From NCBI GenBank assembly GCA_023416515.1, contig JAEZHP010000107.1, forward strand, positions 1-44,666: DNA of 44,666 bases, read 5' to 3'. Under the pieces are notes generated by a model. That model did not search any database. It saw only the letters and a list, made by a program, of their open reading frames with translations, and was not told the DNA's origin. Origin of the DNA: Pseudomonadota bacterium. Lineage in GTDB: Bacteria > Pseudomonadota > Alphaproteobacteria > Sphingomonadales > Sphingomonadaceae. Shown here piece by piece: positions 37,756-44,666 of this stretch. Each line of letters begins with the position of its first letter. The first letter of the stretch is position 1. The translations under genes and the position numbers were made by a program.

Positions 37756-38325
37756 ATGGCGACTCTCGAAAAGACCGGGCCCGGGCCGGAGGACGCGCCG
37801 CACGACGGCGTTCGTCGCCGGGATTTCCTCAACCTCGCGGCGGTGAGCTTCGCCGGCGCGGGCGCGGTTGCGGTCCTGTACCCGTTGATCAACCAGATGA
37901 ATCCGTCGGCCGACGTGCTCGCGCTTGCGTCCATCGACGTCGACGTCTCCGCGATCCAGGAAGGCCAGGCGGTCAAGACCGAGTGGCGCAAGCAGCCGGT
38001 CTTCATCCGTCACCTGACGGGTGCCGAGATCCAGGCCGCCAACGCGGTCGACGTCAGCAGCCTTCGCGACCCGCAGACCCTTGCGGAGCGCACCTCCGAA
38101 GGCCGGCCGCAATGGCTGATCACCATGGGCGTGTGCACCCACTTGGGCTGCGTTCCGCTCGGCGCCGCGGAGGGCGAGAACAAGGGTGAGTTTGGCGGCT
38201 ATTTCTGCCCCTGCCACGGCTCGCACTACGATACCGCGGCTCGAATCCGCAAAGGCCCGGCGCCTCTCAACCTCGAGGTGCCGGACTATGAATTCACTTC
38301 CGATACCACCGTCCGGATCGGCTGA
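37756..38325 (+). CDS. petA: Rieske iron-sulfur subunit of cytochrome bc1
   Basis: A 189-residue subunit carrying the Rieske [2Fe-2S] cluster: CTHLGC and CPCHGS supply the two Cys and two His ligands. The N terminus has a twin-arginine signal anchor (VRRRDFLNLAAVSFAG) and one membrane helix (about 27-45). It passes electrons from ubiquinol to cytochrome c1. First gene of petABC; petB starts 15 bases after its stop. Confidence 0.95.
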   Translation: MATLEKTGPGPEDAPHDGVRRRDFLNLAAVSFAGAGAVAVLYPLINQMNPSADVLALASIDVDVSAIQEGQAVKTEWRKQPVFIRHLTGAEIQAANAVDVSSLRDPQTLAERTSEGRPQWLITMGVCTHLGCVPLGAAEGENKGEFGGYFCPCHGSHYDTAARIRKGPAPLNLEVPDYEFTSDTTVRIG

Positions 38326-38339
38326 GGGAGACGCATGAG

Positions 38340-39668
38340 ATGAGCTTTCCCTGGGCGCAGCATTACGAGCCCAAGCATCCCTTCATGAAGTGGCTGGACG
38401 ACCGTCTGCCGCTTCCCCGCCTCGTCCACGGTGCCGTCGGCCCCGGCTATCCGGTGCCGCGCAACCTCAACTACTTCTGGAACTTCGGCGTCCTCGCCGG
38501 GGTCGCTCTCGCGATCCAGATCATCACCGGTATCGTCCTCGCGATGCATTACCGGGCCGACGGAGCGATCGCGTTCCAATCGGTCGAGCACATCATGCGC
38601 AACGTGAACCAGGGCTGGTTCCTGCGCTACGCCCACGCCAACGGCGCGAGCTTCTTCTTCATCGCCCTCTACTTCCACATGGGACGCAATCTCTATTACG
38701 GCTCCTACAAGGCGCCGCGCGAGATGGTGTTCATGCTCGGCCTCGTCATCTTCCTTCTGGCGATGGCGACCGCGTTCATGGGCTACGTCCTTCCCTGGGG
38801 CCAGATGAGCTTCTGGGGCGCCAAGGTCATCACCGGCCTGTTCGGGGCGATTCCGCTCGTCGGCGAGCCTCTCCAGGTGTGGCTGCTCGGCGGCTATGCG
38901 CCCGACACGGCGTCGCTGAACCGCTTCTTCTCGCTCCACTATCTGCTTCCGTTCGTGATCTTCGGGGTCGTGATCCTTCACATCTGGGCGCTTCACATCC
39001 CGGGCTCGGGCAACCCGACCGGGGTCGACGTGAAGTCGCCCCAGGACACGGTGCCGTTCCACCCCTATTACACCGCGAAGGACGGCTTCGGCCTGGGCGT
39101 GTTCCTGGTGCTGTTCTCCATCATGGTGTTCTTCCTTCCGAACTATCTCGGCCATGCGGACAACTACATCCCGGCGAACCCGCTCTCGACCCCGGCGCAC
39201 ATCGTTCCCGAATGGTATTTCTGGCCGTTCTACGCGATCCTTCGCGCTTTCACGGTGGACTTCATCCTGCCCGCCAAGCTGTGGGGCGTGATCGCGATGT
39301 TCTCGTCGATCCTGGTCATGTTCTTCCTGCCCTGGCTCGACACGTCGCCGACCCGCTCGGCCAATTACCGCCCGCTCTACCGGATCTTCTTCTTCATCTG
39401 GATCGCGGTGGTGGTGGTGCTCGGCTATTGCGGCGGCAAGCCGGCGGAGGAGCCGTTCGTTCTCCTCAGCCAGCTCGGCACGATGTACTATTTCGCCTTC
39501 TTCCTGATCATCATCCCGATCCTCTCCAAAATCGAGCGGACGAAGCCTCTGCCCAACTCCATCTCGGAGAGCGTGCTTCACGGCGAGCATCAGGAATCAT
39601 CGCCAGCGGGGATGCCGACCGGGTCTGAACCCGGTGCCGGCGGCGCCCAGCCGCAGCCTGCCGAATAA
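38340..39668 (+). CDS. petB: cytochrome b of the bc1 complex
   Basis: A 442-residue membrane protein, eight helices, carrying two b hemes and both quinone sites. Markers: GIVLAMHYRADG, FIALYFHMGRNLYYGSYK, GYVLPWGQMSFWGA (Qo site), the PEW motif in IVPEWYFWPFYAILR. The C terminus carries a Pro/Gly/Ala-rich tail absent in many homologs. Bracketed by petA and petC in the usual order. Confidence 0.96.
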   Translation: MSFPWAQHYEPKHPFMKWLDDRLPLPRLVHGAVGPGYPVPRNLNYFWNFGVLAGVALAIQIITGIVLAMHYRADGAIAFQSVEHIMRNVNQGWFLRYAHANGASFFFIALYFHMGRNLYYGSYKAPREMVFMLGLVIFLLAMATAFMGYVLPWGQMSFWGAKVITGLFGAIPLVGEPLQVWLLGGYAPDTASLNRFFSLHYLLPFVIFGVVILHIWALHIPGSGNPTGVDVKSPQDTVPFHPYYTAKDGFGLGVFLVLFSIMVFFLPNYLGHADNYIPANPLSTPAHIVPEWYFWPFYAILRAFTVDFILPAKLWGVIAMFSSILVMFFLPWLDTSPTRSANYRPLYRIFFFIWIAVVVVLGYCGGKPAEEPFVLLSQLGTMYYFAFFLIIIPILSKIERTKPLPNSISESVLHGEHQESSPAGMPTGSEPGAGGAQPQPAE

Positions 39669-39680
39669 GGGAAAGAACCC

Positions 39681-40523
39681 ATGGCACGTCTCATCGCCAT
39701 CCTGATCGGCCTCGGCTTCGTCTTCGTCGCCGGAGTGTCCTTCATCACCGGTTTGTTCACCTGGTTCACCGCCGAGGAGACGCCGGGAAGCCACGCCGCC
39801 TACGAGCATCCCCGCTCGATCGGCTTCACCTTCAACGGGCCGTTCGGAAGCTATGACGAGCGCCAGCTGCAGCGCGGCTTCCAGGTCTACAAGGAAGTGT
39901 GCGCGGGCTGTCACAGCCTGAACCTGGTCGCGTTCCGCAACCTCCACGACCTCGGCTATAGCGAGGCGGAGGTCCGGGCGATCGCCGACCAGTGGCCGAT
40001 CCAGGTGCCGTCGGTGAACCCGGACACCGGCGAGGCGGCGACCCGCAAGGCGATCCCCGCCGATCGGTTCCCGAGCCCCTATGCCAACGAGACTGCGGCG
40101 CGCGCGGCGAACAACAATTCCAACCCGCCCGACCTGTCGCTGATGGCTAAGGCGCGTGAGGGCGGAGCCGCCTATATCGCGTCGCTCCTGACCGGCTATC
40201 GCGATGCTCCGCACGGCCACGAGGTTCCGCAGGGGCTTCACTACAACGCCTACTTCCCGAACCTCGACATCGCGATGCCGCCGCCGCTCACCGCGGACGG
40301 CCAGGTCACCTACGCCGACGGCACCCAGGCCACCCGCGAGCAGATGGCGGAGGACGTCGCCTCGTTCCTGATGTGGTCGGCCGAGCCGAACCTCGAGAAG
40401 CGCCACCAGATGGGAATCGCGGTCGTGATCTTCCTGCTGTTCGCGACGGTTCTGGCCTATCTCGCCTATCGCAACGTGTGGGCTGACCGGAAGGTCAAGA
40501 AGGGTGGGCCGGCGGTCGTCTGA
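39681..40523 (+). CDS. petC: cytochrome c1
   Basis: A 280-residue subunit with covalent heme at CAGCH (about residues 75-79) and a distal Met later in the domain. An N-terminal membrane segment/signal (about 5-25) and a C-terminal anchor (about 247-265, GIAVVIFLLFATVLAYLAY) are present. It takes electrons from the Rieske protein and passes them to soluble cytochrome c. A strong terminator follows, ending the operon. Confidence 0.95.
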   Translation: MARLIAILIGLGFVFVAGVSFITGLFTWFTAEETPGSHAAYEHPRSIGFTFNGPFGSYDERQLQRGFQVYKEVCAGCHSLNLVAFRNLHDLGYSEAEVRAIADQWPIQVPSVNPDTGEAATRKAIPADRFPSPYANETAARAANNNSNPPDLSLMAKAREGGAAYIASLLTGYRDAPHGHEVPQGLHYNAYFPNLDIAMPPPLTADGQVTYADGTQATREQMAEDVASFLMWSAEPNLEKRHQMGIAVVIFLLFATVLAYLAYRNVWADRKVKKGGPAVV

Positions 40524-40549
40524 CCCGGCTTGCCTGACCGACGAAAAGC

Positions 40550-40581
40550 GGGGCCTCGGCATGTTGCCGGGGCCCCTTTTT
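40550..40581 (+). terminator. Rho-independent terminator of petABC
   Basis: GGGGCCTCGGCA (40550-40561) pairs with TGCCGGGGCCCC (40565-40576), one G-T pair, 3-base loop, then TTTTT. Confidence 0.88.
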
Positions 40582-40688
40582 CGTGGGCGGGGCACGGGCT
40601 GTTACGGCCCTCAACGGGACGGAGTGTCCCGCTCCGGAGCGCACATTCACTCGCGGTTCATTACGGAACGCAAATCCCAAGCTGTTGG

Positions 40689-40704
40689 TTTACCAACGGT
40701 TAAC
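40689..40704 (+). promoter_or_regulatory. possible CtrA-binding site
   Basis: TTTACCAACGGTTAAC matches TTAA-N7-TTAAC at all but one position. It lies 60 bases before the lipoprotein gene at 40765. GTTGG-TTTA-CCAAC also makes a small palindrome there. The site is a motif match only. Confidence 0.35.
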
Positions 40705-40764
40705 ACCGACGTTCGTCCACTTTGGTGGGGCGGGCGGGCGTCTCTCTCCAGGGGAGACTTCGAA

Positions 40765-41223
40765 ATGGGTAAGCGGCGCGTTCTGACGATCCTTCTTCCC
40801 CTCGCCACGCTGGGGCTGGCGGGATGCTCCGATTATTATGGCGACGGTTACGGCTACGGATATGGCGGCGTCTCGGTCGGTTACGGGCGGCCCTATTCCG
40901 GCGGCTATTACGGCAATCCGTACGGCGGTTACGGCTATGGCAGCTACGGTAGCTCTTATGGCGCCCCCTATTGGGGCTGGTATAACGGCTACTATTATCC
41001 GGGAACCGGCATCTACATCTACGACCAGTGGCGTCGCCCCTATCGCTGGAACGACAGTCAGCGCCGCTATTGGGAAGGGCGCCGGGACGGCTGGCGCGGC
41101 GACCGCCGCGAGTGGCGCGACAATTGGAACGACTTCCGGCGCGAGCGGCGCGACGACCGGCGCGACTATCGCCGGGACCGGCGTGACAATCGCCGCGAGT
41201 GGCGAAGGGACCGGCGGGACTGA
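40765..41223 (+). CDS. Tyr/Gly-rich lipoprotein with Arg/Asp tail
   Basis: A 152-residue lipoprotein (lipobox LAGC, Cys21 in LGLAGCSDYY). The mature N-terminal half is rich in Tyr and Gly (repeats of YGYGG/SYGS type), followed by a Trp/Tyr region and a tail of alternating Arg and Asp/Glu (about 115-152). GGGGAGA lies 7 bases upstream of the ATG. Possibly a disordered surface protein or RcnB-like periplasmic protein; function unknown. Confidence 0.7.
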   Translation: MGKRRVLTILLPLATLGLAGCSDYYGDGYGYGYGGVSVGYGRPYSGGYYGNPYGGYGYGSYGSSYGAPYWGWYNGYYYPGTGIYIYDQWRRPYRWNDSQRRYWEGRRDGWRGDRREWRDNWNDFRRERRDDRRDYRRDRRDNRREWRRDRRD

Positions 41224-41227
41224 TCGA

Positions 41228-41253
41228 TTCTCCCCGAGCGTGCTCGGGGAGAA
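41228..41253. terminator. bidirectional terminator hairpin
   Basis: TTCTCCCCGAGC (41228-41239) and GCTCGGGGAGAA (41242-41253) are perfectly complementary; it lies between convergent genes (stops 41223 and 41256). The TTC/GAA ends give short T/A tracts on both sides. Confidence 0.7.
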
Positions 41254-41255
41254 AC

Positions 41256-41702
41256 TCAGTTCGGTCGTCGCGCGACGAGAACGATCGAGGTGAACCGTGC
41301 GACCGGCTCATCGGCCTGGTTGAAGACGGTCACGTTCGACTTGAACGAGCCGAATTCGGGGCGGCTGTTCGATGGGCGCACCTCGATGATCTCCGTCTCG
41401 ACCGACAGGATGTCGCCCGGGAAGACCGGCTTCAGCCACCTGAGCTCGTCCACGCCGGGCGAGCCGAGGCCGGCATAGGGATCTGCCCGGCCCTGCTCGA
41501 CGAGCATCGCCATCGTCATCGCGCAGGTATGCCAGCCGCTCGCCGCGAGCCGCCCGAAATGGGTATTCGCCGCCGCCTCGTCGGAGAGGTGGAAGGCCTG
41601 GGGATCGTATTTGCGCGCGAACTCCAGAACCTCCTCGCGAGTCACATGGTAGGCGCCGAAGCGCTTTTTCTCGCCGACCTGGAGGTCTTCCCAATATTTC
41701 AT
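41256..41702 (-). CDS. MaoC-like dehydratase
   Basis: A 148-residue hot-dog fold protein. The hydratase-2 motif with catalytic Asp/His is YDPQAFHLSDEAAA (about 33-46), with LAASGWHTCAM further on. It should hydrate or dehydrate an enoyl-CoA or related thioester. ATG 41702 follows the PhoD-type stop by 5 bases, so both may share a transcript. Substrate unknown. Confidence 0.85.
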   Translation of the reverse strand: MKYWEDLQVGEKKRFGAYHVTREEVLEFARKYDPQAFHLSDEAAANTHFGRLAASGWHTCAMTMAMLVEQGRADPYAGLGSPGVDELRWLKPVFPGDILSVETEIIEVRPSNSRPEFGSFKSNVTVFNQADEPVARFTSIVLVARRPN

Positions 41703-41707
41703 GCCGG

Positions 41708-43258
41708 TCACCCCTGAACCAGATCGGGCCGGCCGTGCGGCACGGTCCAGCTCGCCTTCTTGCTGAGCGTTCCGTCGGATGTCCGCACCCGGTCGAGGAC
41801 CATGAAGTCGGCGGTCACCCGCTCGGGGTTCATGTCCATCACCGCATAGCCGCGCTGGCTGTTGACCCATTTCAGCTGCGGGTTGTTGGCAAGGATCACG
41901 TCGGTGCCGCGCCGCTGATCCTCGCCGTCGCCGCCACTCGAGACCGAGGTGACGACCAACTCCGCCGCCACCGGCCGATCGCGCTCGTCATGGAGCAGGC
42001 CCGCCCAATTCTGGTGCTCGTCGCCGGTGAGGACGACGACATTGTCGAGCCCTCGCATCCGGGCGAGAAGGCGCTGGCGGGGCACTTCATAGCCAGCCCA
42101 GCTGTCGAGATTGATCACCTTCGACGGCGCCTCGTCCGGAGTGCGGCGGCGGTCGAGCGACATCATCATCACCTGCTGGGCGATGACGTTCCAGCGTGTG
42201 TCGCGGCTCGCGAGATTGCGATCGAGCCAGGCCTCCTGCTCGGCGCCGAGCACCTGCGCGCTCGGAGCGTTGACCTCGGCGCAGACGGTCTTGAAACCGT
42301 CGCCGCAGGGCTGGTCGGTACGGAACTGGCGCGTGTCGAGCACATCGATCTCGGCGAGATTGCCCCATTTCAGCGAGCGGTGGAGCTGCATCGCGCCGCC
42401 GCGCGGAAGCGATGATCGCCGCACCGGCATATGCTCGTACCAGGCTTGGAAGGCGTGGGCGCGCTTCAGTGCGAACACCTCCGGCGGAACGTCGTCCTCC
42501 GACAGATTGCCGACCCAATTGTTCTGAACCTCGTGATCGTCCAGCGCCATCACGAAGGAATGGGCGGCCTGGGCGCGCTGGAGGTCGGCGTCCATCTTGT
42601 ACTGGGCGTAACGCTGCCGGTAGTCGGTGACGTCGTACAGATCGCGGCGGCCCGAATGGAGCCGGACCGGCTCGATCAGCTCGCCGCTGCGCCCGACGCG
42701 CGGATCGTCGCCGCCATATTCGTAGATATAGTCGCCATAGTGATAGACGAAGGCGATGTCCTCCCGCGCCAAATGCCGGAAGGCGGTGAAATAGCCTTCC
42801 TCATAATGCTGGCAGCCGGCGACCCCGAAGCGGAGCGAGGCAGGCGAAGCGCCCGCGGCCGGCAAGGTGCGAGCCCGGCCGCGAAGCGAGCGCTCGCCGA
42901 GGATCTCGAACCGGTACCAATAAGGCCGGTCGGGCTGAAGGCCGGTCACCTCGACATGGACCGAGTGGGCGAGCTCGGGCCGAGCCAGCGCCTCGCCGCG
43001 GGCCACGACGTCGCGGAAGCGGTCGTCCGATGCCACTTCCCACTTCACCGGAGCGTTGCCGATGCCCATGCCGCCGTCCGGCGTCAGCGGCTCGGGCGCG
43101 AGTCGGGTCCAGATGACGAAGCCGTCGGGTGCGGGGTCGCCGGAGGCCACTCCGAGGCTGAATGGATAATTGCGCCACAGCGACTGGGCCTTGAGGATGG
43201 CAGGCGCGGCGAACAGGCTCGCGGCGCTGCCGGCGACGAAGTGGCGGCGGCTGATCAT
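41708..43258 (-). CDS. PhoD-type alkaline phosphatase/phosphodiesterase
   Basis: A 516-residue exported metallophosphatase. The start MISRRHFVAGSAASLFAAP is a twin-arginine signal. An N-terminal beta domain (about 35-135) precedes the catalytic domain with GVAGCQHYEEGY, HYGDYIYEYG, ALDDHEVQNNW and LTGDEHQNW, the Ca2+/Fe ligands of PhoD. It releases phosphate from phosphodiesters or monoesters in the periplasm. It could belong to the Pho regulon, but I see no convincing PhoB box upstream. Confidence 0.88.
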   Translation of the reverse strand: MISRRHFVAGSAASLFAAPAILKAQSLWRNYPFSLGVASGDPAPDGFVIWTRLAPEPLTPDGGMGIGNAPVKWEVASDDRFRDVVARGEALARPELAHSVHVEVTGLQPDRPYWYRFEILGERSLRGRARTLPAAGASPASLRFGVAGCQHYEEGYFTAFRHLAREDIAFVYHYGDYIYEYGGDDPRVGRSGELIEPVRLHSGRRDLYDVTDYRQRYAQYKMDADLQRAQAAHSFVMALDDHEVQNNWVGNLSEDDVPPEVFALKRAHAFQAWYEHMPVRRSSLPRGGAMQLHRSLKWGNLAEIDVLDTRQFRTDQPCGDGFKTVCAEVNAPSAQVLGAEQEAWLDRNLASRDTRWNVIAQQVMMMSLDRRRTPDEAPSKVINLDSWAGYEVPRQRLLARMRGLDNVVVLTGDEHQNWAGLLHDERDRPVAAELVVTSVSSGGDGEDQRRGTDVILANNPQLKWVNSQRGYAVMDMNPERVTADFMVLDRVRTSDGTLSKKASWTVPHGRPDLVQG

Positions 43259-43408
43259 GCAAGCGGTCTAAAGGGCGATGCGTACGGATTGAAGACGCAT
43301 TCGGCGCCTCGAGCACCTGTCCCGCTTTCGGGCTGAACCGCTCCTCCTGTGCCGCCGTGACACGCCCTGGGTGGCCCGTTAACCATTTGATCCCGCAGGA
43401 TTCCGTTG

Positions 43409-43424
43409 TGGCCCGCTTCTTGCC
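43409..43424 (+). promoter_or_regulatory. candidate sigma-54 promoter
   Basis: TGGCCCGCTTCTTGCC has the GG-N10-GC spacing and close sequence of a -24/-12 element (TGGCAC-N5-TTGC). The start would be near 43435. Only a motif match; a TTAACCAT CtrA half-site (43380-43387) lies upstream. Confidence 0.35.
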
Positions 43425-43434
43425 TGCAAGGGTC

Positions 43435-43559
43435 CCTGACGAGTCGAAGCGCGTGTCCGCGCCGACATTCGCCTGCGGCTTCCCGCCATGTCGTGGGGGT
43501 TGGGCGCCGCGATCCAGGGGCCGGGCGCTGCGTAGAGTGCGCCCGGCTCCTTCCTTTTT
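43435..43559 (+). ncRNA. candidate small RNA or structured leader
   Basis: The 327-base gap between the PhoD and enoyl-CoA hydratase genes has no convincing ORF but contains a hairpin CGACAT/ATGTCG (43463-43493) and an intrinsic terminator at 43520-43559. No + strand gene reads into this terminator, so an independent short transcript or an attenuated leader of the hydratase gene is likely. The start is set from the sigma-54-like motif and is uncertain. Confidence 0.35.
43520..43559 (+). terminator. Rho-independent terminator upstream of the enoyl-CoA hydratase
   Basis: GCCGGGCGC (43520-43528) and GCGCCCGGC (43539-43547) form a perfect 9-bp stem with a 10-base loop, followed by TCCTTCCTTTTT. 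Confidence 0.75.
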
Positions 43560-43585
43560 CGGTCGGGGCGCGGCATTCGCTGTCC

Positions 43586-44338
43586 ATGATCAGGATCGAC
43601 ATCGACGGACCAACCGCCTGGCTTCGGCTCGACCGGCCCCAGGCGCGCAATGCGCTGACCATGGACGCTTTCGAGGAGATGGCGCGGCAGCTCGATGCGC
43701 TGGCGGCCTCGGACGCGCGGCTGTTGATCGTGACCGGGGAGGGGAGCCATTTCTGTGCCGGCGCGGATCTCGCCGAATTCGAACAGCTTCAGGCGAGCGA
43801 GACGGCGCGGCGCCGCTTCCGCACCGCGATCCGTGCCGCGCTCGACGCCTTTGCCAGGCTGCCGATTCCGGTTCTGGCGCACGTCGAGGGCGCCTGCTTC
43901 GGCGCCGGGGTGGCGCTCGCGATGGCGGCGGACATGCGGTTCGCGACACCTGACGCGCGCTTCGCCATCACTCCGGCCAAGATCGGCATCGGCTATCCTC
44001 AGGAAGACGTGCACCGACTCGTCGCTCTGGTCGGGCAGGGCCAGGCGGCACGGCTTCTCTATACCGGAATGACGATCGATGCCGATGAGGCGCAACGGAT
44101 CGGCCTGGTCGAGACGATCGGCGAGACTACGGAGCTGCTCGCGGCGATGGATGCGTTGCTCGCCTGCGATCCGGACAGCATCGCGATGCTCAAACGCGGA
44201 GTGGGGCTCGCGGCTGCCGGGGTGCGCAGCGACGAGGCGCAGGGCCGATCGTTCGAGGACCTGCTCCACTCGCCCGCCGCCGTGGAGCTCTTGTCCCGCG
44301 CCCGCGCCGGCCGCCGCTTGCCACCCTCGGACTCATGA
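43586..44338 (+). CDS. enoyl-CoA hydratase/isomerase family protein
   Basis: A 250-residue crotonase-fold protein. The oxyanion hole is in HFCAGADL (about 52-59) and ACFGAGVALA (about 98-107). The usual two catalytic glutamates are not both evident in the later motif (ITPAKIGIGYPQEDVHRL), so the exact reaction is open: hydration, isomerisation or another CoA-thioester step. Start ATG 43586 (MIRIDID). The stop overlaps the next start (ATGA). Confidence 0.85.
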   Translation: MIRIDIDGPTAWLRLDRPQARNALTMDAFEEMARQLDALAASDARLLIVTGEGSHFCAGADLAEFEQLQASETARRRFRTAIRAALDAFARLPIPVLAHVEGACFGAGVALAMAADMRFATPDARFAITPAKIGIGYPQEDVHRLVALVGQGQAARLLYTGMTIDADEAQRIGLVETIGETTELLAAMDALLACDPDSIAMLKRGVGLAAAGVRSDEAQGRSFEDLLHSPAAVELLSRARAGRRLPPSDS

Positions 44339-44666
44339 TCCACAAGGCCGCCCCGATGCGCGCCGCCTTGCTCCTCACCCTCCTCGTTCCGCTCGCTGCC
44401 TGTCAGTCGGCGGAGCCGCAGAATGCGACCGTCGAGGCGGATGGGCGGATCGACTGCCGAATCGGCAATGACGACCAGTTCCAGCGCTTTTGCTCGGTGG
44501 AGCGCGAGCGGACGGAGCAGGGCACCTTGCTGACCGTGCGCAAGCCCGACGGCGGTTTCAGGCGGCTGCTCGCGACCCGCGACGGTCGCGGCGTGGTCGC
44601 CGCCGACGGAGCCGAGGACGCCCAGGTCAACATCGTTGGCGAGAATCTGATCGAAGTCGCGATCGC
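44335..44666 (+). CDS. lipoprotein (partial, runs off the window)
   Basis: Begins MIHKAAPMRAALLLTLLVPL with lipobox PLAAC (Cys23); a second ATG at 44356 may be the true start. The mature part includes DCRIGNDDQFQRFCSVERE with two cysteines likely to pair, then LTVRKPDGGFRRLLATRDG. No family name recognised; the 3' end is outside the window. The start overlaps the hydratase stop (ATGA), so the two are coupled. Confidence 0.7.
   Translation, partial: MIHKAAPMRAALLLTLLVPLAACQSAEPQNATVEADGRIDCRIGNDDQFQRFCSVERERTEQGTLLTVRKPDGGFRRLLATRDGRGVVAADGAEDAQVNIVGENLIEVAI

Noticed and set aside
43258..43400. PhoB box upstream of the PhoD gene
   Set aside because: Only an isolated GTGTCAC was found on the - strand, without 11-base phased partners.

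Overview
The window looks like a chromosomal segment of a GC-rich alphaproteobacterium of the order Sphingomonadales (Sphingomonas-like). Pointers are a gcrA cell-cycle regulator, a fused-length Rieske/cytochrome b/cytochrome c1 operon, an argD...hslO neighbourhood, a SuhB/MmgR-type small RNA, many small lipoproteins and a large TonB-dependent receptor. No tRNA, rRNA, CRISPR array, intact transposase, integrase or phage gene was found. Assignment to the order is inference from gene content and order; no search was run.

Layout. 0-5.6 kb: PLP dehydratase, a convergent alpha/beta hydrolase, then a coupled + strand operon of two different cysteine desulfurases, a [2Fe-2S] ferredoxin and a lipoprotein class A beta-lactamase. 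5.6-8.6 kb: polysaccharide-deacetylase-like protein, FemAB-like acyltransferase, recO, apaG. 8.6-13.1 kb: mostly - strand, with a TM2 protein, a second serine hydrolase, two small proteins and parE. 13.1-18.6 kb: a phosphate-starvation block on the - strand, phoB, then a four-unit PhoB box array, then a beta-helix-like lipoprotein and a TonB-dependent receptor separated by a terminator. 18.6-24.8 kb: mntP, a coupled ferritin-like/GtrA/glycosyltransferase operon, a 55-residue protein, gcrA, an ABC-2 permease and two small proteins. 24.8-29.6 kb: argD, a palindromic repeat, proline iminopeptidase, hslO, the small RNA and queC-queE. 29.6-34.3 kb: a secreted protein, two lipoproteins, lipB, a membrane protein, a GNAT acetyltransferase and hemF. 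34.3-37.0 kb: a lower-GC islet between hemF and trmL. 37.0-41.2 kb: trmL, petABC and a tyrosine/glycine-rich lipoprotein. 41.2-44.7 kb: MaoC-like dehydratase, PhoD phosphatase, a possible small RNA, enoyl-CoA hydratase and the start of another lipoprotein.

The most unusual part is the 34.3-37.0 kb islet. It holds small unrelated genes (OsmC-like, a secreted protein, a 52-residue membrane protein, an EF-Tu-domain-like gene broken by an amber codon, a cysteine-rich lipoprotein, a small zinc-ribbon-like protein). Four of these are individually bracketed by copies of a short palindrome of the form GTCCGC-N12-GCGGAC. Its hemF-side border carries the last ~30 codons of a second trmL-like gene whose stop codon overlaps the hemF start, so the islet appears to have split an ancestral coupled trmL-hemF pair.

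Cooperation between genes: PhoB probably controls the lipoprotein/receptor pair; PhoD would add phosphate release from esters. The desulfurase-ferredoxin operon suggests sulfur/iron-sulfur supply. The ferritin-like/GtrA/GT4 operon suggests an envelope glycolipid step. queC-queE make the preQ0 precursor. petABC is the respiratory bc1 complex.
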